Assembly (NCBI GenBank): GCA_032718475.1
Contig: JAUCBJ010007281.1
Location: 1 to 64,000 of the forward strand
DNA: 64,000 nucleotides
DNA from: Nemertoderma westbladi
Lineage: Eukaryota; Xenacoelomorpha; Nemertodermatida; Nemertodermatidae
Direction: 5' to 3'
Position 1 is the stretch's first letter. Each line of letters begins with the position of its first letter. The notes beneath the pieces are model-generated. The model saw nothing but the letters and a program-made list of their open reading frames with translations. It searched no databases and had not been told where the DNA came from. Made by a program: the position numbers and the translations under genes. Below, one piece after another: positions 9,761 to 25,000 of the stretch.

Positions 9761-12700
9761 CCAACTGAGTATTTTATTTACAACTGAGTACTTTATTTAC
9801 AACTGAGTACTTTATTTACAACTGAATAATTTATTTACAACTGAGTACTTTATTTACAACTGAGTACTTTATTTACAACTGAATACTTTATTTACAACTG
9901 AGTACTTTATTTACAACTGAATACTTTATTTACAACTGAGTACTTTATTTACAACTGAGTACTTTATTTACAACTGAATAATTTATTTACAACTGAGTAC
10001 TTTATTTACAACTGAATAATTTATTTACAACTGAGTACTTTATTTACAACTGAGTACTTTTTTTACAACTGAGTACTTTATTTACAACTGAATAATTTAT
10101 TTACAACTGAGTACTTTATTTACAACTGAATAATTTATTTACAACTGAGTACTTTATTTACAACTGAATAATTTATTTACAACTGAGTACTTTATTTACA
10201 ACTGAATACTTTATTTACAACTGAGTACTTTATTTACAACTGAATAATTTATTTACAACTGAGTACTTTATTTACAACTGAGTACTTTATTTACAACTGA
10301 GTACTTTATTTACAACTGAGTACTTTATATCCAACTGAATACATTATTTACAACTGAGTACTTTATTTACAACTGAATACTTTCTTTACAACTGAGTACT
10401 TTATTTACAACTGAATACTTTATTTACAACTGAGTACTTTATTTACAACTGAGTACTTTTTTTACAACTGAGTACTTCATTTACAACTGAGTACTTTATT
10501 TACAACTGAGTACTTTATTTACAACTGAATACTTTCTTTACAACTGAGTACTTTATTTACAACTGAATACTTTATTTACAACTGAGTACTTTATTTACAA
10601 CTGAATACTTTATTTACAACTGAGTACTTCATTTCCAACTGAATAATTTATTTACAACTGAGTACTTTATTTACATCTGAGTACTTTATTTAAAATTGAG
10701 TACTTTATTTACAACTGAGTACTTTATTTACAACTGAGTACTTTATTTACAACTGAGTACTTTATTTACAACTGAATACTTTATTTACAACTGAGTACTT
10801 CATTTCCAACTGACTAATTTATTTACAACTGAGTACTTTATTTACATCTGAGTACTTTTTTTACAACTGAATAATTTATTTACAACTGAGTACTTTATTT
10901 TACAACTGAGTACTTTATTTACAACTGAATATTTTATTTACAACTGAATACTTTATTTACAACTGAGTACTTTATTTACAACTGAATAATTTATTTACAA
11001 CTGAGTACTTTATTTACAACTGAATAATTTATTTTCAACTGAGTACTTTATTTACAACTGAGTACTTTTTTTACAACTGAGTACTTTATTTACAACTGAA
11101 TAATTTATTTACAACTGAGTACTTTATTTACAACTGAATAATTTATTTACAACTGAGTACTTTATTTACAACTGAATAATTTATTTACAACTGAGTACTT
11201 TATTTACAACTGAATACTTTATTTACAACTGAGTACTTTATTTACAACTGAATAATTTATTTACAACTGAGTACTTTATTTACAACTGAGTACTTTATTT
11301 ACAACTGAATACTTTATTTACAACTGAGTACTTTATTTACAACTGAATACTTTATTTACAACTGAGTACTTTATTTACAACTGAATAATTTATTTACAAC
11401 TGAGTACTTTATTTACAACTGAATAATTTATTTACAACTGAGTACTTTATTTACAACTGAGTACTTTTTTTACAACTGAGTACTTTATTTACAACTGAAT
11501 AATTTATTTACAACTGAGTACTTTATTTACAACTGAATAATTTATTTACAACTGAGTACTTTATTTACAACTGAATAATTTATTTACAACTGAGTACTTT
11601 ATTTACAACTGAATACTTTATTTACAACTGAGTACTTTATTTACAACTGAATAATTTATTTACAACTGAGTACTTTATTTACAACTGAGTACTTTATTTA
11701 CAACTGAATACTTTATTTACAACTGAGTACTTTATTTACAACTGAATACTTTATTTACAACTGAGTACTTTATTTACAACTGAATAATTTATTTACAACT
11801 GAGTACTTTATTTACAACTGAATAATTTATTTACAACTGAGTACTTTATTTACAACTGAGTACTTTTTTTTACAACTGAGTACTTTATTTACAACTGAAT
11901 AATTTATTTACAACTGAGTACTTTATTTACAACTGAATAATTTATTTACAACTGAGTACTTTATTTACAACTGAATAATTTATTTACAACTGAGTACTTT
12001 ATTTACAACTGAGTACTTTATTTACAACTGAATAATTTATTTACAACTGAGTACTTTATTTACAACTGAGTACTTTATTTACAACTGAATACTTTATTTA
12101 CAACTGAGTACTTTATTTACAACTGAATACTTTATTTACAACTGAGTACTTTATTTACAACTGAATAATTTATTTACAACTGAGTACTTTATTTACAACT
12201 GAATAATTTATTTACAACTGAGTACTTTATTTCCAACTGAGTACTTTATTTACAACTGAATACTTTATTTACAACTGAGTACTTTATTTAAAACTGAGTA
12301 CTTTATTTACAACTGAGTACTTTATTTACAACTGAGTACTTTATTTACAACTCAGTACTTTATTTCCAACTGAGTACTTTATTTACAACTGAGTACTTTA
12401 TTTACAACTGAGTACTTTATTTACAACTGAGTACTTTATATCCAACTGAATACTTTATTTACAACTGAGTACTTTATTTACAACTGAATACTTTATTTAC
12501 AACTGAGTACTTTATTTACAACTGAATAATTTATTTACAACTGAGTACTTTATTTACAACTGAATAATTTATTTACAACTGAGTACTTTATTTACAACTG
12601 AGTACTTTTTTTTACAACTGAGTACTTTATTTACAACTGAATAATTTATTTACAACTGAGTACTTTATTTACAACTGAATACTTTATTTACAACTGAGTA

Positions 12701-12960
12701 CTTTATTTACAACTGAGTACTTTATTTACAACTGAGTACTTTATTTACAACTGAGTACTTTATTTTACAATGAGTACTTTATGTACAACTGAGTACTTTA
12801 TTTACAACTGAGTACTTTATTTACAACTGAGTACTTTATTTACAACTGAGTACTTTATTTACAACTGAGTACTTTATTTACAACTGAGTACTTTATTTAC
12901 AACTGAGTACTTTATTTACAACTGAGTACTTTATTTACAACTCAGTACTTTATATCCAAC

Positions 12961-14340
12961 TGAGTACTTTATTTACAACTGAGTACTTTATTTACTACTG
13001 AGTACTTTATATCCAACTGAATACTTTATTTACAACTGAGTACTTTATTTACAACTGAATACTTTCTTTACAACTGAGTACTTTATTTACAACTGAATAC
13101 TTTATTTACAACTGAGTACTTTATTTACAACTGAATACTTTATTTACAACTGAGTACTTCATTTCCAACTGAATAATTTATTTACAACTGAGTACTTTAT
13201 TTACATCTGAGTACTTTATTTACAACTGAATAATTTATTTACAACTGAGTACTTTATTTTACAACTGAGTACTTTATTTACAACTGAATACTTTATTTAC
13301 AACTGAGTACTTTATTTACAACTGAGTACTTTATTTACAACTGAGTACTTTATTTACAACTGAGTACTTTATTTACATCCGAGTACTTTATTTACAACTG
13401 AGTACTTTATATCCAACTGAATACTTTATTTACAACTGAGTACTTTATTTACAACTGAATACTTTCTTTACAACTGAGTACTTTATTTACAACTGAATAC
13501 TTTATTTACAACTGAGTACTTTATTTACAACTGAATACTTTATTTACAACTGAGTACTTCATTTCCAACCGAATAATTTATTTACAACTGAGTACTTTAT
13601 TTACATCTGAGTACTTTATTTACAACTGAATAATTTATTTACAACTGAGTACTTTATTTTACAACTGAGTACTTTATTTACAACTGAATACTTTATTTAC
13701 AACTGAGTACTTTATTTACAACTGAGTACTTTATTTACAACTGAGTACTTTATTTACATCCGAGTACTTTATTTACAACTAAGTACTTTATTTACAACTG
13801 AGTACTTTATTTACAACTGAGTACTTTATTTACAACTGAGTACTTTATTTACAACTGAGTACTTTATTTCCAACTGAATACTTTATTTACAACTGAGTAC
13901 TTTATTTACAACTGAATACTTTATTTACAACTGAGTACTTTATTTACAACTGAGTACTTTATTTACAACTGAATAATTTATTTACAACTGAGTACTTTAT
14001 TTACAACTGAGTACTTTTTTTTACAACTGAGTACTTTATTTACAACTGAATAATTTATTTACAACTGAATAATTTATTTACAACTGAGTACTTTATTTAC
14101 AACTGAATACTTTATTTACAACTGAGTACTTTATTTACAACTGAGTACTTTATTTACAACTGAGTACTTTATTTACAACTGAGAACTTTATTTACAACTG
14201 AGTACTTTTTTTACAACTGAGTACTTTATTTACAACTGAATAATTTATTTACAACTGAGTACTTTATTTACAACTGAATAATTTATTTACAACTGAGTAC
14301 TTTATTTACAACTGAATAATTTATTTACAACTGAGTACTT
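12961..14340. repeat. Higher-order block of the satellite, copy 1 of an about 1.38-kb duplication
   Basis: Read line by line, this block matches 16501-17880 with no difference that I could see, at an offset of exactly 3,540 bp (177 monomers). Similarity stops on both sides (12901-12960 and 14341 onward differ). It includes rare variants such as TTTACTACTG, ACATCCGAG and GAGAACTTT. Confidence 0.85.
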
Positions 14341-16500
14341 TATTTACAACTGAATACTTTATTTACAACTGAGTACTTTATTTACAACTGAATAATTTAT
14401 TTACAACTGAGTACTTTATTTACAACTGAGTACTTTATTTACAACTGAATACTTTATTTACAACTGAGTACTTTATTTACAACTGAATACTTTATTTACA
14501 ACTGAGTACTTTATTTACAACTGAATAATTTATTTACAACTGAGTACTTTATTTACAACTGAATAATTTATTTACAACTGAGTACTTTATTTACAACTGA
14601 GTACTTTTTTTTACAACTGAGTACTTTATTTACAACTGAATAATTTATTTACAACTGAGTACTTTATTTACAACTGAATAATTTATTTACAACTGAGTAC
14701 TTTATTTACAACTGAATAATTTATTTACAACTGAGTACTTTATTTACAACTGAGTACTTTATTTACAACTGAATAATTTATTTACAACTGAGTACTTTAT
14801 TTACAACTGAGTACTTTATTTACAACTGAATACTTTATTTACAACTGAGTACTTTATTTACAACTGAATACTTTATTTACAACTGAGTACTTTATTTACA
14901 ACTGAATAATTTATTTACAACTGAGTACTTTATTTACAACTGAATAATTTATTTACAACTGAGTACTTTATTTTACAACTGAGTACTTTATTTACAACTG
15001 AATACTTTATTTACAACTGAGTACTTTATTTAAAACTGAGTACTTTATTTACAACTGAGTACTTTATTTACATCCGAGTACTTTATTTACAACTAAGTAC
15101 TTTATTTCCAACTGAGTACTTTATTTACAACTGAGTACTTTATTTACAACTGAGTACTTTATTTACAACTGAGTACTTTATATCCAACTGAATACTTTAT
15201 TTACAACTGAGTACTTTATTTACAACTGAATACTTTATTTACAACTGAGTACTTTATTTACAACTGAATAATTTATTTACAACTGAGTACTTTATTTACA
15301 ACTGAATAATTTATTTACAACTGAGTACTTTATTTACAACTGAGTACTTTTTTTTACAACTGAGTACTTTATTTACAACTGAATAATTTATTTACAACTG
15401 AGTACTTTATTTACAACTGAATACTTTATTTACAACTGAGTACTTTATTTACAACTGAGTACTTTATTTACAACTGAGTACTTTATTTACAACTGAGTAC
15501 TTTATTTTACAATGAGTACTTTATGTACAACTGAGTACTTTATTTACAACTGAGTACTTTATTTACAACTGAGTACTTTATTTACAACTGAGTACTTTAT
15601 TTACAACTGAGTACTTTATTTACAACTGAGTACTTTATTTACAACTGAGTACTTTATTTACATCTAAGTACTTTATTTCCAACTGAGTACTTTATTTACA
15701 ACTGAGTACTTTATTTACAACTGAGTACTTTATTTACAACTGAGTACTTTATTTACAACTGAGTACTTTATTTACAACTGAGTACTTTATTTACAACTCA
15801 GTACTTTATATCCAACTGAATACTTTATTTACAACTGAGTACTTTATTTACAACTGAATACTTTCTTTACAACTGAGTACTTTATTTACAACTGAATACT
15901 TTATTTACAACTGAGTACTTTATTTACAACTGAATACTTTATTTACAACTGAGTACTTCATTTCCAACTGAATAATTTATTTACAACTGAGTACTTTATT
16001 TACAACTGAGTACTTTATTTACAACTGAGTACTTTATTTACATCTAAGTACTTTATTTCCAACTGAGTACTTTATTTACAACTGAGTACTTTATTTACAA
16101 CTGAGTACTTTATTTACAACTGAGTACTTTATTTACATCTAAGTACTTTATTTCCAACTGAGTACTTTATTTACAACTGAGTACTTTATTTACAACTGAG
16201 TACTTTATTTACAACTCAGTACTTTATATCCAACTGAATACTTTATTTACAACTGAGTACTTTATTTACAACTGAATACTTTCTTTACAACTGAGTACTT
16301 TATTTACAACTGAATACTTTATTTACAACTGAGTACTTTATTTACAACTGAATACTTTATTTACAACTGAGTACTTCATTTCCAACTGAATAATTTATTT
16401 ACAACTGAGTACTTTATTTACAACTGAGTACTTTATTTACAACTGAGTACTTTATTTACATCTAAGTACTTTATTTCCAACTGAGTACTTTATTTACAAC

Positions 16501-17880
16501 TGAGTACTTTATTTACAACTGAGTACTTTATTTACTACTGAGTACTTTATATCCAACTGAATACTTTATTTACAACTGAGTACTTTATTTACAACTGAAT
16601 ACTTTCTTTACAACTGAGTACTTTATTTACAACTGAATACTTTATTTACAACTGAGTACTTTATTTACAACTGAATACTTTATTTACAACTGAGTACTTC
16701 ATTTCCAACTGAATAATTTATTTACAACTGAGTACTTTATTTACATCTGAGTACTTTATTTACAACTGAATAATTTATTTACAACTGAGTACTTTATTTT
16801 ACAACTGAGTACTTTATTTACAACTGAATACTTTATTTACAACTGAGTACTTTATTTACAACTGAGTACTTTATTTACAACTGAGTACTTTATTTACAAC
16901 TGAGTACTTTATTTACATCCGAGTACTTTATTTACAACTGAGTACTTTATATCCAACTGAATACTTTATTTACAACTGAGTACTTTATTTACAACTGAAT
17001 ACTTTCTTTACAACTGAGTACTTTATTTACAACTGAATACTTTATTTACAACTGAGTACTTTATTTACAACTGAATACTTTATTTACAACTGAGTACTTC
17101 ATTTCCAACCGAATAATTTATTTACAACTGAGTACTTTATTTACATCTGAGTACTTTATTTACAACTGAATAATTTATTTACAACTGAGTACTTTATTTT
17201 ACAACTGAGTACTTTATTTACAACTGAATACTTTATTTACAACTGAGTACTTTATTTACAACTGAGTACTTTATTTACAACTGAGTACTTTATTTACATC
17301 CGAGTACTTTATTTACAACTAAGTACTTTATTTACAACTGAGTACTTTATTTACAACTGAGTACTTTATTTACAACTGAGTACTTTATTTACAACTGAGT
17401 ACTTTATTTCCAACTGAATACTTTATTTACAACTGAGTACTTTATTTACAACTGAATACTTTATTTACAACTGAGTACTTTATTTACAACTGAGTACTTT
17501 ATTTACAACTGAATAATTTATTTACAACTGAGTACTTTATTTACAACTGAGTACTTTTTTTTACAACTGAGTACTTTATTTACAACTGAATAATTTATTT
17601 ACAACTGAATAATTTATTTACAACTGAGTACTTTATTTACAACTGAATACTTTATTTACAACTGAGTACTTTATTTACAACTGAGTACTTTATTTACAAC
17701 TGAGTACTTTATTTACAACTGAGAACTTTATTTACAACTGAGTACTTTTTTTACAACTGAGTACTTTATTTACAACTGAATAATTTATTTACAACTGAGT
17801 ACTTTATTTACAACTGAATAATTTATTTACAACTGAGTACTTTATTTACAACTGAATAATTTATTTACAACTGAGTACTT
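16501..17880. repeat. Higher-order block of the satellite, copy 2
   Basis: Second copy of the block at 12961-14340. The near-perfect identity of about 69 consecutive monomers, while neighbouring monomers within the block differ from each other, indicates a recent segmental duplication inside the array, not independent homogenisation. Confidence 0.85.
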
Positions 17881-20800
17881 TATTTACAACTGAGTACTTT
17901 ATTTACAACTGAATAATTTATTTACAACTGAGTACTTTATTTACAACTGAATACTTTATTTACAACTGAGTACTTTATTTACAACTGAATAATTTATTTA
18001 CAACTGAGTACTTTATTTACAACTGAGTACTTTTTTTTACAACTGAGTACTTTATTTACAACTGAATAATTTATTTACAACTGAGTACTTTATTTACAAC
18101 TGAATACTTTATTTACAACTGAGTACTTTATTTACAACTGAGTACTTTATTTACAACTGAGTACTTTATTTACAACTGAGTACTTTATTTACAACTGAGT
18201 ACTTTATTTACATCCGAGTACTTTATTTACATCTAAGTACTTTATTTCCAACTGAGTACTTTATTTACAACTGAGTACTTTATTTACAACTGAGTATTTT
18301 ATTTACAACTGAGTACTTTATATCCAACTGAATACTTTATTTACAACTGAGTACTTTATTTACAACTGAATACTTTCTTTACAACTGAGTACTTTATTTA
18401 CAACTGAATACTTTATTTACAACTGAATACTTTATTTACAACTGAGTACTTCATTTCCAACTGAATAATTTATTTACAACTGAGTACTTTATTTACAACT
18501 GAGTACTTTATTTACAACTGAGTACTTTATTTACATCTAAGTACTTTATTTCCAACTGAGTACTTTATTTACAACTGAGTACTTTATTTACAACTGAGTA
18601 CTTTATTTACTACTGAGTACTTTATATCCAACTGAATACTTTATTTACAACTGAGTACTTTATTTACAACTGAATACTTTCTTTACAACTGAGTACTTTA
18701 TTTACAACTGAATACTTTATTTACAACTGAGTACTTTATTTACAACTGAATACTTTATTTACAACTGAGTACTTCATTTCCAACTGAATAATTTATTTAC
18801 AACTGAGTACTTTATTTACATCTGAGTACTTTATTTACAACTGAATAATTTATTTACAACTGAGTACTTTATTTTACAACTGAGTACTTTATTTACAACT
18901 GAATACTTTATTTACAACTGAGTACTTTATTTACAACTGAGTACTTTATTTACAACTGAGTACTTTATTTACATCCGAGTACTTTATTTACAACTGAGTA
19001 CTTTATATCCAACTGAATACTTTATTTACAACTGAGAACTTTATTTACAACTAAATACTTTCTTTACAACTGAGTACTTTATTTACAACTGAATACTTTA
19101 TTTACAACTGAGTACTTTATTTACAACTGAATACTTTATTTACAACTGAGTACTTCATTTCCAACCGAATAATTTATTTACAACTGAGTACTTTATTTAC
19201 ATCTGAGTACTTTATTTACAACTGAATAATTTATTTACAACTGAGTACTTTATTTTACAACTGAGTACTTTATTTACAACTGAATACTTTATTTACAACT
19301 GAGTACTTTATTTCCAACTGAGTACTTTATTTACAACTGAGTACTTTATTTACAACTGAGTACTTTATTTACAACTGAGTACTTTATATCCAACTGAATA
19401 CTTTATTTACAACTGAGTACTTTATTTACAACTGAATACTTTCTTTACAACTGAGTACTTTATTTACAACTGAATACTTTATTTACAACTGAATACTTTA
19501 TTTACAACTGAGTACTTCATTTCCAACTGAATAATTTATTTACAACTGAGTACTTTATTTACAACTGAGTACTTTATTTACAACTGAGTACTTTATTTAC
19601 ATCTAAGTACTTTATTTCCAACTGAGTACTTTATTTACAACTGAGTACTTTATTTACAACTGAGTACTTTATTTACTACTGAGTACTTTATATCCAACTG
19701 AATACTTTATTTACAACTGAGTACTTTATTTACAACTGAATACTTTCTTTACAACTGAGTACTTTATTTACAACTGAATACTTTATTTACAACTGAGTAC
19801 TTTATTTACAACTGAATACTTTATTTACAACTGAGTACTTCATTTCCAACTGAATAATTTATTTACAACTGAGTACTTTATTTACATCTGAGTACTTTAT
19901 TTACAACTGAATAATTTATTTACAACTGAGTACTTTATTTTACAACTGAGTACTTTATTTACAACTGAATACTTTATTTACAACTGAGTACTTTATTTAC
20001 AACTGAGTACTTTATTTACAACTGAGTACTTTATTTACATCCGAGTACTTTATTTACAACTGAGTACTTTATATCCAACTGAATACTTTATTTACAACTG
20101 AGAACTTTATTTACAACTGAATACTTTCTTTACAACTGAGTACTTTATTTACAACTGAATACTTTATTTACAACTGAGTACTTTATTTACAACTGAATAC
20201 TTTATTTACAACTGAGTACTTCATTTCCAACCGAATAATTTATTTACAACTGAGTACTTTATTTACATCTGAGTACTTTATTTACAACTGAATAATTTAT
20301 TTACAACTGAGTACTTTATTTTACAACTGAGTACTTTATTTACAACTGAATACTTTATTTACAACTGAGTACTTTATTTACAACTGAGTACTTTATTTAC
20401 AACTGAGTACTTTATTTACATCCGAGTACTTTATTTACAACTAAGTACTTTATTTACAACTGAGTACTTTATTTACAACTGAGTACTTTATTTACAACTG
20501 AGTACTTTATTTACAACTGAGTACTTTATTTCCAACTGAATACTTTATTTACAACTGAGTACTTTATTTACAACTGAATAATTTATTTACAACTGAATAA
20601 TTTATTTACAACTGAGTACTTTATTTACAACTGAATACTTTATTTACAACTGAGTACTTTATTTACAACTGAGTACTTTATTTACAACTGAGTACTTTAT
20701 TTACAACTGAGTACTTTATTTACAACTGAGTACTTTTTTCACAACTGAGTACTTTATTTTCAAACTGAATAATTTATTTACAACTGAGTACTTTATTTAC

Positions 20801-22080
20801 AACTGAATAATTTATTTACAACTGAGTACTTTATTTACAACTGAATAATTTATTTACAACTGAGTACTTTATTTACAACTGAGTACTTTATTTACAACTG
20901 AATAATTTATTTACAACTGAGTACTTTATTTACAACTGAATACTTTATTTACAACTGAGTACTTTATTTACAACTGAATAATTTATTTACAACTGAGTAC
21001 TTTATTTACAACTGAATAATTTATTTACAACTGAGTACTTTATTTACAACTGAGTACTTTTTTTTACAACTGAGTACTTTATTTACAACTGAATAATTTA
21101 TTTACAACTGAGTACTTGATTTACAACTGAATACTTTATTTACAACTGAGTACTTTATTTACAACTGAGTACTTTATTTACAACTGAGTACTTTATTTAC
21201 AACTGAGTACTTTATTTACAACTGAGTACTTTATTTACATCCGAGTACTTTATTTACATCTAAGTACTTTATTTCCAACTGAGTACTTTATTTACAACTG
21301 AGTACTTTATTTACAACTGAGTACTTTATTTACAACTGAGTACTTTATATCCAACTGAATACTTTATTTACAACTGAGTACTTTATTTACAACTGAATAC
21401 TTTCTTTACAACTGAGTACTTTATTTACAACTGAATACTTTATTTACAACTGAGTACTTTATTTACAACTGAATACTTTATTTACAACTGAGTACTTAAT
21501 TTCCAACTGAATAATTTATTTACAACTGAGTACTTTATTTACATCTGAGTACTTTATTTACAATTGAGTACTTTATTTCCAACTGAGTACTTTATTTACA
21601 ACTGAGTACTTTATTTACAACTGAGTACTTTATTTACAACTGAGTACTTTATTTACAACTGAATACTTTCTTTAAAACTGAGTACTTTATTTACAACTGA
21701 ATACTTTATTTACAACTGAGTACTTTATTTACAACTGAATACTTTATTTACAACTGAGTACTTCATTTCCAACTGAATAATTTATTTACAACTGAGTACT
21801 TTATTTACATCTGAGTACTTTATTTACAATTGAGTACTTTATTTACAACTGAGTACTTTATTTACAACTGAGTACTTTATTTACAACTGAGTACTTTATT
21901 TACAACTGAATACTTTATTTACAACTGAGAACTTGATTTCCAACTGAGTACTTTATTTACAACTGAGTACTTTATTTACATCTGAGTACTTTATTTACAA
22001 CTGAGTACTTTATTTACAACTGAGTACTTTATTTACAACTGAGTACTTTATTTACAACAGAGTACTTTATTTACAAGTGA

Positions 22081-25000
22081 GTACTTTAATTACATCTGAG
22101 TACTTTATTTACAACTGAGTACTTTATTTACAACTGAATACTTTATTTCCAACTGAGTACTTTATTTACAACTGAGTACTTTATTTACAACTGAATACTT
22201 TATTTACAACTGAGTACTTTATTTACAACTGAGTACTTTATTTACAACTGAGTACTTTATTTACAACTGAGTACTTTATTTACAACTGAGTACTTTATTT
22301 ACATCCGAGTACTTTATTTACATCTAAGTACTTTATTTCCAACTGAGTACTTTATTTACAACTGAGTACTTTATTTACAACTGAGTACTTTATTTACAAC
22401 TGAGTACTTTATATCCAACTGAATACTTTATTTACAACTGAGTACTTTATTTACAACTGAATACTTTCTTTACAACTGAGTACTTTATTTACAACTGAAT
22501 ACTTTATTTACAACTGAATACTTTATTTACAACTGAGTACTTCATTTCCAACTGAATAATTTATTTACAACTGAGTACTTTATTTACAACTGAGTACTTT
22601 ATTTACAACTGAGTACTTTATTTACATCTAAGTACTTTATTTCCAACTGAGTACTTTATTTACAACTGAGTACTTTATTTACAACTGAGTACTTTATTTA
22701 CTACTGAGTACTTTATATCCAACTGAATACTTTATTTACAACTGAGTACTTTATTTACAACTGAATACTTTCTTTACAACTGAGTACTTTATTTACAACT
22801 GAATACTTTATTTACAACTGAGTACTTTATTTACAACTGAATACTTTATTTACAACTGAGTACTTCATTTCCAACTGAATAATTTATTTACAACTGAGTA
22901 CTTTATTTACATCTGAGTACTTTATTTACAACTGAATAATTTATTTACAACTGAGTACTTTATTTTACAACTGAGTACTTTATTTACAACTGAATACTTT
23001 ATTTACAACTGAGTACTTTATTTACAACTGAGTACTTTATTTACAACTGAGTACTTTATTTACATCCGAGTACTTTATTTACAACTGAGTACTTTATATC
23101 CAACTGAATACTTTATTTACAACTGAGAACTTTATTTACAACTGAATACTTTCTTTACAACTGAGTACTTTATTTACAACTGAATACTTTATTTACAACT
23201 GAGTACTTTATTTACAACTGAATACTTTATTTACAACTGAGTACTTCATTTCCAACCGAATAATTTATTTACAACTGAGTACTTTATTTACATCTGAGTA
23301 CTTTATTTACAACTGAATAATTTATTTACAACTGAGTACTTTATTTTACAACTGAGTACTTTATTTACAACTGAATACTTTATTTACAACTGAGTACTTT
23401 ATTTACAACTGAGTACTTTATTTACAACTGAGTACTTTATTTACAACTGAATAATTTATTTACAACTGAGTACTTTATTTACAACTGAGTACTTTTTTTT
23501 ACAACTGAGTACTTTATTTACAACTGAGTACTTTATTTACAACTGAGTACTTTATTTACAACTGAGTACTTTATTTACAACTGAATACTTTCTTTAAAAC
23601 TGAGTACTTTATTTACAACTGAATACTTTATTTACAACTGAGTACTTTATTTACAACTGAATACTTTATTTACAACTGAGTACTTCATTTCCAACTGAAT
23701 AATTTATTTACAACTGAGTACTTTATTTACATCTGAGTACTTTATTTACAATTGAGTACTTTATTTACAACTGAGTACTTTATTTACAACTGAGTACTTT
23801 ATTTACAACTGAGTACTTTATTTACAACTGAATACTTTATTTACAACTGAGAACTTGATTTCCAACTGAGTACTTTATTTACAACTGAGTACTTTATTTA
23901 CATCTGAGTACTTTATTTACAACTGAGTACTTTATTTACAACTGAGTACTTTATTTACAACTGAGTACTTTATTTACAACAGAGTACTTTATTTACAAGT
24001 GAGTACTTTAATTACATCTGAGTACTTTATTTACAACTGAGTACTTTATTTACAACTGAATACTTTATTTCCAACTGAGTACTTTATTTACAACTGAGTA
24101 CTTTATTTACAACTGAATACTTTATTTACAACTGAGTACTTTATTTACAACTGAGTACTTTATTTACAACTGAGTACTTTATTTACAACTGAGTACTTTA
24201 TTTACAACTGAGTACTTTATTTACATCCGAGTACTTTATTTACATCTAAGTACTTTATTTCCAACTGAGTACTTTATTTACAACTGAGTACTTTATTTAC
24301 AACTGAGTACTTTATTTACAACTGAGTACTTTATATCCAACTGAATACTTTATTTACAACTGAGTACTTTATTTACAACTGAATACTTTCTTTACAACTG
24401 AGTACTTTATTTACAACTGAATACTTTATTTACAACTGAATACTTTATTTACAACTGAGTACTTCATTTCCAACTGAATAATTTATTTACAACTGAGTAC
24501 TTTATTTACAACTGAGTACTTTATTTACAACTGAGTACTTTATTTACATCTAAGTACTTTATTTCCAACTGAGTACTTTATTTACAACTGAGTACTTTAT
24601 TTACAACTGAGTACTTTATTTACTACTGAGTACTTTATATCCAACTGAATACTTTATTTACAACTGAGTACTTTATTTACAACTGAATACTTTCTTTACA
24701 ACTGAGTACTTTATTTACAACTGAATACTTTATTTACAACTGAGTACTTTATTTACAACTGAATACTTTATTTACAACTGAGTACTTCATTTTCAACTGA
24801 ATAATTTATTTACAACTGAGTACTTTATTTACATCTGAGTACTTTATTTACAACTGAATAATTTATTTACAACTGAGTACTTTATTTTACAACTGAGTAC
24901 TTTATTTACAACTGAATACTTTATTTACAACTGAGTACTTTATTTACAACTGAGTACTTTATTTACAACTGAGTACTTTATTTACATCCGAGTACTTTAT

